DNA of 64,000 nt from Bacillus multifaciens (GTDB lineage: Bacteria; Bacillota; Bacilli; Bacillales; Bacillaceae_G), in the NCBI RefSeq assembly GCF_030756675.1, contig NZ_JAVBXD010000016.1, positions 1 to 64,000 of the forward strand, in the 5' to 3' direction. Every line of letters begins with the position of its first letter. Position 1 is the first letter of the stretch. A program made the translations under genes and the position numbers. Shown one piece after another: positions 43,867-53,177 of this stretch. The notes under the pieces were generated by a model that made no database searches, was not told where the DNA came from, and saw only the letters and a program-made list of their open reading frames with translations.

Positions 43867-45006
43867 GGCAAGTGAAGTAACTGCATAAGAAACAGGGATA
43901 AAGCCCATCGATGATAACATAAGTAAGCTCATAACGCGGCCCATCATTTCTTCCTTTACAGTTGATTGAATCATAGCCATTAGCGGCACAATTGCCATTG
44001 CGATCGTAATGCCGTAAAAGCAGCCGGAAAGAAGCGCTTGCCAAAGTGTTGTACTGAAATTAATAGACAAGAAGAAAACACCTGACAACAGCATCATAAT
44101 AATGCAAAATAATCCGCGGCGGCGATTAATATTTCGCAGTCCAACGATAACAGCGCCGATGGCCATTCCGCCGCCAACTGCTGCTTCTAAATAACTAAAT
44201 TGTAAAGAGTCACCGTGCAGTACATTTTTTACGAACAATGGAAAACCAACTTGCATTGGCCCGATTAAAAACAAATTTAAAAAGGCACTACAAATAAGGA
44301 AGGTTGATAAAAAAGAAGATTCTTTCACATAAAGAATGCCTTCTTTAATAGAAGTGAACATACCTTTATTTGCTTGTTTTTCTTCTTGTCCTACGTTTGA
44401 ATGCACCTTTTGAATGAGTATGGCAGCGACTATTAATAATAGAATGGTTATTGTAAAGATTGTCTCATAATTACTGAATTTAATCAGTATCCCGCCAAGG
44501 ACAGGGCCGAAGATAACTGATGCTTGATTCGTCATTTGTGTAAGTGAATTTGCTTGTGTAAGGCGATGCTTCGCTACGAGCTCAGGTAAGATAGAACCAT
44601 CAGCGGACCAGAAAAAGGCATCGGCTAAGCCGAAGAATAGTGCAAATAAAGCAAATGTGTATAGTGTGACGTGCCCAACAATAAACCAAATGAGAATGAT
44701 CGTGACAAGAAGTGCTCGAACGATATTAGAATAAAACATGATATTCTTTTTCGGGAATTTGTCTGCAACAGCTCCGCCGATAATCATGAAGATGAGGCGG
44801 GGAACACTAAGAGCGACAAAGACAACGCCGAGTGATGCTTCTAAATTTAATGTTTTTGCTATGTACCACGTTTGGGAAAACGTAAAAAATGCTAAGGCAA
44901 AGCTTGAAAATAGAGTGGCTGCCCAAAGAAATAGGAAGTTTGTATTTTTTAATAAAGGCATTTCCGTTTCTGCTAGGGCAGGTTTACTTTTCTGTAATTC
45001 TTCCAT
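43756..45006 (-). CDS. MFS transporter (MFS_3, drug/siderophore export type)
   Basis: 416 aa, 12 predicted helices. Motif A-like GGAVADKFPKKNIMF between helices 2 and 3 and NFLFLWAATLFSSFALAFF at helix 1 place it in the MFS_3 group that includes MefA-type macrolide and EntS-type exporters. Substrate unknown. AAAGGGATTCAT precedes ATG. Its 3' end overlaps the HTH frame on the other strand by 111 bp. Confidence 0.85.
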   Translation of the reverse strand: MEELQKSKPALAETEMPLLKNTNFLFLWAATLFSSFALAFFTFSQTWYIAKTLNLEASLGVVFVALSVPRLIFMIIGGAVADKFPKKNIMFYSNIVRALLVTIILIWFIVGHVTLYTFALFALFFGLADAFFWSADGSILPELVAKHRLTQANSLTQMTNQASVIFGPVLGGILIKFSNYETIFTITILLLIVAAILIQKVHSNVGQEEKQANKGMFTSIKEGILYVKESSFLSTFLICSAFLNLFLIGPMQVGFPLFVKNVLHGDSLQFSYLEAAVGGGMAIGAVIVGLRNINRRRGLFCIIMMLLSGVFFLSINFSTTLWQALLSGCFYGITIAMAIVPLMAMIQSTVKEEMMGRVMSLLMLSSMGFIPVSYAVTSLALAAGIPIVTVMKSGAIAVIVFVLFIAIRVPTVRKFD

Positions 45007-45131
45007 ATGAATCCCTTTCTGTCATATGTCTTTTTATCTTTGTTAACAGTTTCTAATCTTTCTATACAGATACTTTTTTATTGTATTCAAAAAAGTGCAA
45101 TTTGCCCAGCGGATTTTTCATGTTGAAAAAG

Positions 45132-45180
45132 GAAAAACCACCAAACGTCTCTTAGGGGAGATATTGGTGGTTGTGTTTTT
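45132..45180 (-). terminator. Terminator of the DUF4870 gene
   Basis: AAAAACCACCAA...TTGGTGGTT with T-run on the minus strand. Confidence 0.75.
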
Positions 45181-45210
45181 AGCTAGGGGATCCGTTCTTA
45201 TTGAGAGAAA

Positions 45211-45528
45211 TTATCCTTTAAGGACTTTAATTCCTTTTACCATATTCCAAATAAAGTAGTATAGGCTAATTAGAGCACAAATGCATACCACAATTACTGA
45301 ACCAATCGCAAGTGCCTTATCAGGCTGATTAAAACCAACATCCATAATTCCTAATACTGCAAGTCCGATAAAGGTAGCGATGCCTGGAATAATATGTGTC
45401 CAAAGGGCACGTTTAGCGTGACTTCTTGTTTCATAATCGCCTACGATCCAAACAATAATTGGGAACAAGATAGGTGCAAAGAGAACACTGAAGTACGAAA
45501 GCGCAGATAAAATTTTATTTCCATTCAT
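45211..45528 (-). CDS. DUF4870-like small membrane protein
   Basis: 105 aa with three hydrophobic segments (about residues 6-28, 45-65 and 75-98). The pattern SYFSVLFAPILFPIIVWI...SHAKRALWTHIIPGI is that of the DUF4870 family (HAKxAL motif). Function unknown. GAGGTGATACAT favours ATG 45528. Own terminator downstream. Confidence 0.8.
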   Translation of the reverse strand: MNGNKILSALSYFSVLFAPILFPIIVWIVGDYETRSHAKRALWTHIIPGIATFIGLAVLGIMDVGFNQPDKALAIGSVIVVCICALISLYYFIWNMVKGIKVLKG

Positions 45529-45605
45529 ATGTATCACCTCATAAATTTGTTTGCTTTTGTTTGTTGTTTATACGTTTATTATGTAGGAGAACGAATGGAC
45601 TTGCT

Positions 45606-45652
45606 ATCGCCGAATCTTACAGAAACATAACAGTTTTGTAAGATTTGGCGAT
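45606..45652. repeat. 17-bp inverted repeat
   Basis: ATCGCCGAATCTTACA and TGTAAGATTTGGCGAT form an almost perfect hairpin (one mismatch) with a 14-nt loop. No T-run follows. It is in the 240-bp gap upstream of the DUF4870 gene. Role unknown. Confidence 0.6.
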
Positions 45653-45741
45653 ATGTAATGTAAGGCTTTTTTTGGAGATTCAGTGTTATATTCATCTGTT
45701 GATTAAAAATCGTATATAACGGTATGACAAGGAATAAGTAT

Positions 45742-45774
45742 GAAAAAAGACACAGCATCTACTGTGTCTTTTTA
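45742..45774. terminator. Terminator of the GyrI-like gene
   Basis: AAAAAGACACAG-CATCTA-CTGTGTCTTTTT. Confidence 0.85.
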
Positions 45775-45779
45775 ATGTA

Positions 45780-46259
45780 TTAAGATAGCGCAATGTAAAT
45801 ATCAACTTGAGCGTCGTTTGGATCGAAAGCTCGTTCATCATACAGTTCGAAGTCTGTTGTGAACGCACGTTTATTTTCTTTTGACCAGTTCCAAATGTCT
45901 TGCCATGCTTCTATAATGATTTCGGATAGCGGTCCTCGGCGCGTTGTAAATACGGCGTATGTAGCAGCGGGGATCGTGAATGATGTCATGGTTTCTGGTG
46001 TATCAATAACAGTGGAAACAGGGACACCAATTGTATACGTATAGAAGCCTGTTTCATCAGATTCATAGTTGGAATATAGTGCGAGCGTTTCTGTTTGTGT
46101 AGTCCGATTTGGAATGAGGTTGCTAATTTGTTCTTGGAAGTATTGATTCCATAGGTGAGGGATTTTTCCGTCGCTTGACATTTCCAGTTCATTGTTTGTA
46201 GTAATAGAGACACCAATGGCTTGAAAAGCTTCTTTTTTTACGATTTTAGGTTGCATCAT
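45780..46259 (-). CDS. GyrI-like/AraC effector-binding domain protein
   Basis: 159 aa stand-alone effector-binding domain (Cass2/GyrI-like): KKEAFQAIGVSITT at the start, FYTYTIGVPVST in the middle, then PAATYAVFTTRRGPLSEIIIEAWQDIWNWS, and the DFELYDERAFDPNDAQVDIYIAL end. Such proteins bind small hydrophobic cations or act as regulators' ligand domains. AGAGAGG sets the start at ATG 46259; the frame continues upstream into a non-coding repeat. Confidence 0.85.
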   Translation of the reverse strand: MMQPKIVKKEAFQAIGVSITTNNELEMSSDGKIPHLWNQYFQEQISNLIPNRTTQTETLALYSNYESDETGFYTYTIGVPVSTVIDTPETMTSFTIPAATYAVFTTRRGPLSEIIIEAWQDIWNWSKENKRAFTTDFELYDERAFDPNDAQVDIYIALS

Positions 46260-46332
46260 TGTATCATCCTCTCTTTTTGAATAGGAACAAACGTTCCTGC
46301 TTATTGTACCATAATTATACAGGGAGAGGATA

Positions 46333-46445
46333 GTGGATTGTGTGTCGAACATCGTCGAAGGATCTTTATATTGTGTCGAACCGCCGATAAATGCCTCACT
46401 TCCGCCGATATATCGTGAAAATCGCTGATAAATTGCTGGGCACAT
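46333..46445 (+). repeat. GCCGATA-box phased repeat, copy 3
   Basis: GTGTCGAACATCGTCGAAGG, then TGTGTCGAACC, then GCCGATA boxes (the last is GCTGATA) at 21- and 20-bp spacing. It lies between the 5' end of the GyrI-like gene and the yumC terminator. Confidence 0.8.
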
Positions 46446-46493
46446 AAAAAAGAGACTGATTCAAAGGTACATCTTTGAATCAGTCTCTTTTTA
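46446..46493. terminator. Strong terminator of yumC
   Basis: AAAAAGAGACTGATTCAAAG and its perfect complement, flanked by A and T runs. Confidence 0.88.
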
Positions 46494-47483
46494 TTAAAAC
46501 ATACTAGAGCTATGCATTGGTTGCAGCTTTGCATTTGGATCGAAGTACGCTTTTGCGTTGTTTACTGCTGTTGGTGCTTCGCCAAATCCGCATGCAATTA
46601 ATTTTACTTTTCCTTCATATGTGCAAATATCACCAGCTGCGTAAATACCAGGGATATTTGTTTCCATTTTGGAATTTACAACGATGCTGTTTTTTTGGAT
46701 ATCTAAGCCCCAGTCTTTAATTGGACCGAGGGAAGAGACAAATCCGTAGTTGACGATGACATCATCAACGTCAATGACAACTTTCTCTTCTGTTTTCACA
46801 TGTTGAAGGACAACCTGTTTAATTTTCTCTTCACCGATCAGTTCAATTGGAATGTATGGTGTTTTCACTTGTGCGCGAGAGTTCATTAACGTTTCAACGC
46901 TATGCTCATGTGCGCGGAATTTATCACGGCGGTGAACGATTGTAACTTCCTCAGCGATTGGCTCTAACATCATTGTCCAGTCTACTGCAGAATCTCCGCC
47001 GCCAAAGACGACAACGCGTTTGCCGGCAAATTTATTCATATCATCAACGAAATAGTGTAAGTTCGTTTTTTCGAATTTTTCTGTTCCTTCTAATTCTAAA
47101 CGACGTGGCTGGAACGCACCGTTTCCAGCTGTAATGATGACGGACTTAGAATAGTGTGTTTCTTTATTTGTTACAAGTTTGAACACGCCATCTTCTTGTT
47201 TCTCTAATGTTTGAACAGCCTCTTCTAAGCAAATGGTTGGTTCGAACTTGCTCATTTGTTCTTTTAAATTGTTAATCAGTTCTTGTGCACGAATTTTTGG
47301 AAAACCTGCGATATCATATATGAACTTTTCAGGATACAATGCGGATAATTGACCCCCGAGTTGTGGCAAGCTTTCGATAATTTTTACGCTTGCTTGTCTC
47401 ATACCGCCATAAAAAGCTGTGAATAATCCAGTTGGGCCTCCACCAATAATAGTGATGTCGTATACCTTTTGATTTTCTGTCAC
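46494..47483 (-). CDS. yumC: Ferredoxin/flavodoxin-NADP+ reductase YumC
   Basis: 329 aa thioredoxin-reductase-like FNR (homodimeric FAD protein) without the CxxC of thioredoxin reductase. FAD motif [14 protein letters not shown] (14-27), NADP motif [11 protein letters not shown], and C-terminal [13 protein letters not shown] are present. It transfers electrons between NADPH and ferredoxins or flavodoxins. GTG 47483 start after GGGGGAG. In B. subtilis yumC is next to yumB, as here. Confidence 0.95.
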   Translation of the reverse strand: MTENQKVYDITIIGGGPTGLFTAFYGGMRQASVKIIESLPQLGGQLSALYPEKFIYDIAGFPKIRAQELINNLKEQMSKFEPTICLEEAVQTLEKQEDGVFKLVTNKETHYSKSVIITAGNGAFQPRRLELEGTEKFEKTNLHYFVDDMNKFAGKRVVVFGGGDSAVDWTMMLEPIAEEVTIVHRRDKFRAHEHSVETLMNSRAQVKTPYIPIELIGEEKIKQVVLQHVKTEEKVVIDVDDVIVNYGFVSSLGPIKDWGLDIQKNSIVVNSKMETNIPGIYAAGDICTYEGKVKLIACGFGEAPTAVNNAKAYFDPNAKLQPMHSSSMF

Positions 47484-47900
47484 TGTTTACTCCCCCTATA
47501 ATTAGGAAATTTTTCGTGCTTCTCCTATATACACTCGTATGTATGTTATACGAAACTTCCATGAGCGGAGTGCAAGCGCACTCAAGACAAATGATATCAT
47601 ATTTTATGAAAAAATACCGTAGAAAACGACTGAATTGTGTATGCGCTTTGTATGGATATATTATATATAGAAGAAACTCGCCAATAAGTAAAGGATGTAA
47701 TGTTTGGTAATTATGTGTATTTTTGTTGGTGTTTCAATATATATACGGCATAAGAGAAAGCGAAAGAGTCCAGTAAAAAGCTGTATTTGCTTAGTAAATA
47801 AGCAAATGTCGAAAAACTTAAAAAGGGCATATTATTTTAATATATCGATAATTTTACAAGTGCTTGAAAAGTAAAGAGAAAACGACTAGTATAGGAAAGT
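47484..47900. other. Left part of the yumC-yumB divergent intergenic region
   Basis: About 420 bp, AT-rich. It must hold the yumC promoter on the minus strand. A plus-strand frame of 64 codons at 47516-47710 has no ribosome binding site. No RNA element recognised. Confidence 0.4.
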
Positions 47901-47915
47901 AAATATATTAATTTT

Positions 47916-47936
47916 TTGTGACAAATTTCGTAACAA
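47916..47936 (+). promoter_or_regulatory. Rex-like operator upstream of yumB
   Basis: TTGTGACAAATTTCGTAACAA is an imperfect palindrome resembling the Rex consensus TTGTGAA-N6-TTCACAA, one base longer. Rex controls ndh-type genes in B. subtilis, so the position makes sense. Confidence 0.4.
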
Positions 47937-47958
47937 TTTTTGAACTTGTTATTGATAA

Positions 47959-47992
47959 TGTTAAGAATGTGAAAAATTTTACATTCTTAACA
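47959..47992 (+). promoter_or_regulatory. 34-bp palindrome with an Fnr/Crp-like core upstream of yumB
   Basis: TGTTAAGAATGT (47959-47970) and ACATTCTTAACA (47981-47992) are perfect inverted arms. The centre reads TGTGA-AAAATT-TTACA, nine of ten positions of the Fnr/Crp consensus TGTGA-N6-TCACA. It lies 70-100 bp before the yumB start. Confidence 0.5.
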
Positions 47993-48060
47993 TTTAATTT
48001 GTTTTAGCACTATTTTTATTATTTTTAACTATCTATATAAAGAAGAGGAGTGTGATTAGG

Positions 48061-49269
48061 TTGAAGAAGCCCAAAATAGTAGTTTTAGGCGCAGGTTATG
48101 GCGGAATGATTACTACTGTTCGTCTGCAAAAAACATTATCTGTAAGTGAAGCTGAAATCACATTAGTAAATAATAACAGCTATCACTATCAAGCAACTTG
48201 GTTACATGAAAGTGCAGCTGGTACGTTGCATCACGACAAAGTTCGTTTAGACATTAAAGATGTAATCGACACAAACAAAGTAAACTTCGTGCAAGACACA
48301 GTTGTAGAAATTAAAGCAGCTGAAAAGCACGTTATCTTAAAAAATGGCGAGCTAGAGTATGATTACTTAGTAATCGGCCTTGGTTTCGAGTCTGAAACAT
48401 TTGGAATTAAAGGATTAAAAGAGCATGCATTCTCAATCGCTAACATTAATGCAACTCGGCAAATTCGTGATCATATGGAGTACATGTTCTCACTATATGC
48501 TTCAGAAAAACGCGATGAGTTAGTTACAATCGTTGTCGGCGGTGCTGGATTTACAGGTATCGAGTATGTAGGTGAGCTTGCAAACCGTATTCCTGAACTT
48601 TGCAAAGAGTATGATGTTCCTCGCGAAAAAGCGCGTATCATTTGTGTTGAAGCTGCTCCAACAGCACTTCCTGGTTTCGACCCAGAGCTAGTTGAGTATG
48701 CTGTAAAACAATTAGAGAAAAAAGGTGTAGAATTCCGCATCGGTACAGCGATTAAAGAAGCAACTGAAGAAGGTATTATTGTTGCAAACGGCGACGATGT
48801 AGAATTATTGAAATCTGCAACTGTAGTTTGGGCTGCAGGTGTACGTGGTAACGGCATTGTAGAAGAGTCTGGCTTTGAAGCAATGCGCGGCCGTGTAAAA
48901 GTGGATGAGTACATGCACGCTCCAGGTCATGAAGAAGTATTCATGGTTGGTGATGCAGCGTTAATTATTAACGAAGAAATTAACCGTCCATACCCACCGA
49001 CAGCACAAATCGCAATTCAACAAGGTTACAACATTGCGCATAACTTAGCTGTTCTTGTTCGTGGTAAAGGCGAAATACAAAAGTTTGTATTCGATAACAA
49101 AGGTTCTGTATGTTCATTAGGTCATGACGATGCAATGGGCGTTGTAATGGGCAAAAAATTAACTGGATGGAAAGCTTCATTTATGAAGAAAGTAATCGAT
49201 AACCGTTATTTATTCATACTTGGCGGACCTTTATTAGTTCTTAAAAAAGGTAAATTAAAACTATTTTAA
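48061..49269 (+). CDS. yumB: Type II NADH dehydrogenase (YumB/Ndh)
   Basis: 402 aa monotopic membrane flavoprotein that oxidises NADH and reduces menaquinone without pumping protons. FAD motif [18 protein letters not shown] motif [19 protein letters not shown], and second FAD motif [11 protein letters not shown] are intact. The C-terminal basic amphipathic end ([34 protein letters not shown]) is the membrane anchor. Start is TTG 48061: GAGGAG at 48045-48050 is too close to the GTG at 48052. Rex-like and Fnr-like sites upstream suggest redox or oxygen control. Confidence 0.93.
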   Translation: MKKPKIVVLGAGYGGMITTVRLQKTLSVSEAEITLVNNNSYHYQATWLHESAAGTLHHDKVRLDIKDVIDTNKVNFVQDTVVEIKAAEKHVILKNGELEYDYLVIGLGFESETFGIKGLKEHAFSIANINATRQIRDHMEYMFSLYASEKRDELVTIVVGGAGFTGIEYVGELANRIPELCKEYDVPREKARIICVEAAPTALPGFDPELVEYAVKQLEKKGVEFRIGTAIKEATEEGIIVANGDDVELLKSATVVWAAGVRGNGIVEESGFEAMRGRVKVDEYMHAPGHEEVFMVGDAALIINEEINRPYPPTAQIAIQQGYNIAHNLAVLVRGKGEIQKFVFDNKGSVCSLGHDDAMGVVMGKKLTGWKASFMKKVIDNRYLFILGGPLLVLKKGKLKLF

Positions 49270-49279
49270 TTTGTAATTC

Positions 49280-49319
49280 AAAACAGAAATGGCTATTATA
49301 GCTATTTCTGTTTTTTTTG
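49280..49319 (+). terminator. Terminator of yumB
   Basis: ACAGAAATGGC...GCTATTTCTGT followed by eight T residues. Confidence 0.82.
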
Positions 49320-49458
49320 TTTTTGGTTTTACTGAATATTCAGCTGTTTGTAAAGTTCTTTTTCAAAAGGGGGACGCGTTCTCCTTTTGAAATCTTTATA
49401 GTATAATGAAAGAAAAGAATGAATATTCTGTTCGTTTGATCGGAAGGGGTTTCTAGTA

Positions 49459-49956
49459 ATGAGTAAACGTGGAAAGGTATGGTTAGCGGTAAGTGGTCTT
49501 GTCGTAACGTCAGATGGAAGATGGCTTGTCGTTAAGAAAAACTATGGCGGATTAAAAGGAAAATGGTCATTGCCTGCTGGTTTTGTCAATGAAGGCGAAA
49601 CAATCGATCAAGCAGTGCAGCGTGAAGTGTTAGAAGAGACAGGAATTGCTACCTGTGTGAACGGAATTGTAAGTGTGCGATCAGGTGTAATACAGGGTGA
49701 GATTAGTGATAATATGATTATTTTTCTTTTAGAGCCAAAAGGAGAAGAGATTGTTATTCAGGAGCGAGAATTGTCTGAAGGAGCGTTTTTATTTCCAAAA
49801 GATATCATAAATGATGAAAGTGCTTCTGTGTTAATACAGTATTTATTAGAAGCGATGCCATTTCCGCTTTTACAAATGGACGGGACGTTAAATCCAGGAG
49901 ATCAGTTTGGTTATACAGCATATAACGTTTTTGTAGGAAATACAGAAAATAAATAA
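49459..49956 (+). CDS. Nudix hydrolase
   Basis: 165 aa. The Nudix box is complete: G41-x5-E47-x7-R55-E56-V-L-E59-E60-T-G62-I. It hydrolyses a nucleoside-diphosphate-linked compound or capped RNA; substrate unknown. GGAAGGGG precedes ATG. yuiB starts 15 bp after its stop, so they form one unit. Confidence 0.92.
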   Translation: MSKRGKVWLAVSGLVVTSDGRWLVVKKNYGGLKGKWSLPAGFVNEGETIDQAVQREVLEETGIATCVNGIVSVRSGVIQGEISDNMIIFLLEPKGEEIVIQERELSEGAFLFPKDIINDESASVLIQYLLEAMPFPLLQMDGTLNPGDQFGYTAYNVFVGNTENK

Positions 49957-49971
49957 GAAGGGATGGAAATA

Positions 49972-50289
49972 ATGAGCATACCTGTTTTGTTAATTTCGAT
50001 GATGTTATTCTTAGTTTTATTTTTTGGAATTGGTTTTTTATTAAATATGATTTTGCGGGCAACATGGGTGATGCTTGTTGTATATCCGCTTATTTGTGTA
50101 TTTATTATTGATAAAGTTGATTTCTTAGATTACTTTGTAAAGCCGAAAGAAGCATTTTCTTCATTAGGAACAAGTTTTCTTCATCTTGGACAGGCTGACA
50201 TTTTCATTTTATCAACGGGGTTAGTTGGCGCTGCTCTATCTGGTATTGTAATCAAATCATTACGGCAACGTGGATATCAAATGTTTTAA
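49972..50289 (+). CDS. yuiB: Membrane protein YuiB
   Basis: 105 aa, three predicted transmembrane helices. Length, content and position before yuiC match YuiB of B. subtilis; function unknown. AAGAAGGGA favours ATG 49972 over ATG 49963. Confidence 0.85.
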   Translation: MSIPVLLISMMLFLVLFFGIGFLLNMILRATWVMLVVYPLICVFIIDKVDFLDYFVKPKEAFSSLGTSFLHLGQADIFILSTGLVGAALSGIVIKSLRQRGYQMF

Positions 50290-50312
50290 AGCTCCTTTCT
50301 GAGGAGTTTTTT
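50287..50312 (+). terminator. Short terminator after yuiB
   Basis: AAAGCTCC-TTTCT-GGAG-TTTTTT hairpin (arms extended by a G-U and A-T pairs). Confidence 0.6.
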
Positions 50313-50372
50313 CATGAATATTTTCTTCATCAGTTGGGGCACAATAACGATGAAGGAGTGTGGAAAACGAAA

Positions 50373-50999
50373 ATGATAAAACAATATAGCATTCGCATGA
50401 TAATGGTTTGCTTATTTGTAGCTGCATTGTGTGTAACTTGGCAAGCTATGTCAGGAATCTCTCTTTCTGAAATGATTCATATGTATAAGAAAAATGAAGT
50501 GAAAGTCGTACATGCAGCTGAAGAAAATAAGCAGGCGATTCCAAGTGCCGAAGTGATTCGCGCTTTAGAGAATGCAAAAGATTGGTCAAAGTATCGCCAG
50601 GTGGAAGTTACTGCAACAGGATATACAGCTGGTAGGGAGTCGACAGGAAAAACAAAAGGACATCCTCAGTACGGGATTACATATTCCGGGGTGAAGGTAA
50701 AACGAGATATATATTCAACAATCGCAGCTGACCTTCGCGTATTTCCGATTGGGACAATTCTGTTCGTTCCTGGATATGGCTACGGTGTTGTGGCGGATAA
50801 AGGCGGTGCAATTCAAGGGGATCGCCTTGATTTATATTATGAAACCGTGCGAGATGTATATAATCAATGGGGAAAGAAAAAAGTGAATGTTTACGTTGTG
50901 AAAGTGGGCAATGGCAAACTTACAGAACAAGATTTAGTGCTTTTAAATGAAGACGAAACATTGCAAGTGTTTCGCGCGCAATATTTAAAACAACAGTAG
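50373..50999 (+). CDS. yuiC: 3D-domain protein YuiC (stationary-phase/cell-wall lytic factor)
   Basis: 208 aa with an N-terminal membrane anchor (residues 8-25) and a C-terminal 3D domain. The three conserved aspartates are in [18 protein letters not shown]. The domain resembles the MltA-type lytic transglycosylase fold and acts on peptidoglycan outside the cell; YuiC of B. subtilis belongs to the Sps (Rpf-like) stationary-phase group. The start is ambiguous (ATG 50373, 14 bases after GGAG; GTG 50358 is too close). Confidence 0.87.
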   Translation: MIKQYSIRMIMVCLFVAALCVTWQAMSGISLSEMIHMYKKNEVKVVHAAEENKQAIPSAEVIRALENAKDWSKYRQVEVTATGYTAGRESTGKTKGHPQYGITYSGVKVKRDIYSTIAADLRVFPIGTILFVPGYGYGVVADKGGAIQGDRLDLYYETVRDVYNQWGKKKVNVYVVKVGNGKLTEQDLVLLNEDETLQVFRAQYLKQQ

Positions 51000-51029
51000 T
51001 CTAGACGCTTGTAGCGCTAGACTTTTTTT
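50998..51029 (+). terminator. Terminator of yuiC
   Basis: AGTCTAGACGC-TTGTA-GCGCTAGACT followed by T-run. Confidence 0.85.
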
Positions 51030-51086
51030 CGTTTGTTATCATAGAGTGAAATGGAGAAGAAAAAACGCGGTAAGGGGAGAGATATG

Positions 51087-51467
51087 ATGAAAGATTATCC
51101 TTTAGCGTATTATGATTTTTTTATAAAATATAATGAAGGTGATTATTATACGTGCCATGATTTATTAGAAGAAATGTGGCTTGAGGACCGAGGGAATTTG
51201 TTTTTAAAAGGTTTATTGCAAATGACAGTTGCACAGTATCATTATAGCTACGGGAATATAAAGGGCGCACGAATGATGATGGAAGTAGCTGAAATGTATT
51301 TGACTCCCTATTGCAAGGTTTATTGGAACTTGAATGTTGAAAAAGTTGTACAGTTCATTCAAACGTGTCGTGAAATGTTACCAAAAGAGATAAATCAAAT
51401 TCCATATGAGCAAATTCAGGATTTGCCGAAGTTTCCGCCATTTATTTTATATATGGAAGAAGTTTGA
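51087..51467 (+). CDS. DUF309 family protein
   Basis: 126 aa all-helical protein. The family motif is HDLLEEMW (H-x3-E-x2-W) followed by [19 protein letters not shown]. Function unknown; similar to YpuF of B. subtilis. GGGGAGAGAT precedes two adjacent ATG codons (51084 and 51087). pepA starts 62 bp after its stop. Confidence 0.85.
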   Translation: MKDYPLAYYDFFIKYNEGDYYTCHDLLEEMWLEDRGNLFLKGLLQMTVAQYHYSYGNIKGARMMMEVAEMYLTPYCKVYWNLNVEKVVQFIQTCREMLPKEINQIPYEQIQDLPKFPPFILYMEEV

Positions 51468-51528
51468 ATTATCGCATTTTCCTGAAAATAAAGGTATAAT
51501 AGGAAGAGAAAAAACAGGGGGTGCTGAC

Positions 51529-53016
51529 ATGTTTCTAGTACAAAAAGAATTAGCAAGTCATGAAGCAGTAGTTGTTGCATTATTTGAAGATGAAGTAATG
51601 AGTAGTTTTGTAAAGGAATTAAACGAAGCGTTTGATGGACATTTACAAGTGCTACTAGATGAAAAGGAAATTTCTCCAAAGAAAAAAGTTATTTCGAAAG
51701 TACATAGCTTAGGAAAAACAGATGTAAAGCGTTATTATTTTGTTGGTCTTGGCAAAAAAGAAAAATATACGACAGAAACGCTGCGCGGTGCACTTGGAAA
51801 GTTAGCGAAAACATTGCAAAGTGCGAAAGTGAAAAGTGTGGCATTTATGTTAGATTCATTTGTTACAGAAAAACTGGACGCTGTTGATGTTGCGCACATT
51901 GCTGCAGAAACATATTTCCTTGGTACATATGAGTTAGTAACATATAAAACAGATAAAAAAGAAGCGCATCAATTAGATAGCTTTGTTGTGATTACAGAGG
52001 AAGATACGCAAGAAATTGAAGCTGCCTTAACAGTTGGCTATGTACATGGACGTGCTACAAACTCTGCGCGTACGCTTATCAATATGCCGCCAAACATGTT
52101 GACAGCAACGGCTTTAGCAAATTATGCTGTTGAACTAGCCGAAAAGTATGATATGGATTATAAAGTTCTCGAGAAAGAGGAAATGGAAGAGCTTGGAATG
52201 GGTGCTCTACTTGCGGTAAACCAAGGTTCTACAGAGCCTCCAAAAATGATTGCTCTTTTATATAAAGGAAAAGAAGAGTGGACAGATGTAATTGGCTTAG
52301 TTGGGAAAGGGATTACATATGATACAGGTGGCTATTCTCTAAAACCACGTGAAAGTATGGTTGGTATGAAAGGCGATATGGGCGGTGCGGCAGCTGTTCT
52401 TGGCGCAATGGAAATTATCGGTGAACTTCGCCCAGAGCAAAACGTAGTGGCTGTTATCCCTTCGACAGATAATGTGGTAAGCGGAACTGCATTTAAACCA
52501 GATGATGTGATTACATCAATGAGTGGTAAAACGATTGAAGTGTTAAATACAGACGCAGAAGGCCGCCTAGCGTTAGCTGACGGTATTACGTATGCGAAGA
52601 ATCTTGGAGCGAATTACCTTGTTGATGTTGCAACGTTAACAGGTGGTGTTATTGTAGCTTTAGGAACTCATACAACAGGTGCTATGACAAATAACGAAGC
52701 ATTTTATGAGCAAGTGTTAGAAGCATCGATGGAAACAGATGAGACAATTTGGCAATTACCGATTTTCGAACTCGATAAAGAGCGTGTTCGAAATAGTAAG
52801 TTAGCAGATTTAAATAACTCCCCAGGACGTGAGGGCCATGCAATTATGGCAGGGGTATTCCTTGGAGAATTTGCAGAAGAAACACCTTGGGTGCATTTAG
52901 ACATCGCGGGAACATCTGATACAAGTAGCGCACATGACTTAGGTCCAAGCGGAGGGACAGGAGCAATGGTGCGTACATTGGCAACGTTTGTTGAAAGATT
53001 TGGAAATGAAGAGTAA
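51529..53016 (+). CDS. pepA: Leucyl aminopeptidase (M17 family) PepA
   Basis: 495 aa cytosolic zinc/manganese aminopeptidase (yuiE in B. subtilis). Catalytic domain motifs are [15 protein letters not shown], the active-site lysine region [15 protein letters not shown], and the signature [22 protein letters not shown] sets the start at ATG 51529; the frame upstream overlaps the preceding gene and is not used. It releases N-terminal residues from peptides. Confidence 0.95.
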   Translation: MFLVQKELASHEAVVVALFEDEVMSSFVKELNEAFDGHLQVLLDEKEISPKKKVISKVHSLGKTDVKRYYFVGLGKKEKYTTETLRGALGKLAKTLQSAKVKSVAFMLDSFVTEKLDAVDVAHIAAETYFLGTYELVTYKTDKKEAHQLDSFVVITEEDTQEIEAALTVGYVHGRATNSARTLINMPPNMLTATALANYAVELAEKYDMDYKVLEKEEMEELGMGALLAVNQGSTEPPKMIALLYKGKEEWTDVIGLVGKGITYDTGGYSLKPRESMVGMKGDMGGAAAVLGAMEIIGELRPEQNVVAVIPSTDNVVSGTAFKPDDVITSMSGKTIEVLNTDAEGRLALADGITYAKNLGANYLVDVATLTGGVIVALGTHTTGAMTNNEAFYEQVLEASMETDETIWQLPIFELDKERVRNSKLADLNNSPGREGHAIMAGVFLGEFAEETPWVHLDIAGTSDTSSAHDLGPSGGTGAMVRTLATFVERFGNEE

Positions 53017-53022
53017 GTGAGG

Positions 53023-53054
53023 AAAGGGTTGGCATTTGCCAATCCTTTTTTTTG
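53023..53054 (+). terminator. Terminator of pepA
   Basis: AAAGGGTTGGC-ATTT-GCCAATCCTTT followed by T-run. Confidence 0.88.
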
Positions 53055-53177
53055 GTATGCATCAATGGTTTTCTACGATAAATAGGGAATTAAATGTTGT
53101 AAAAAAATAAAAAATATTGAGGGAAGCATAATTTTTTTCATATAATGAGACTATGCTGATTGAGAGGAGAAAACAAC

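Noticed and set aside
47516-47710. 64-codon frame in the yumC-yumB gap
   Set aside because: Cysteine- and arginine-rich low-plausibility product without a ribosome binding site.
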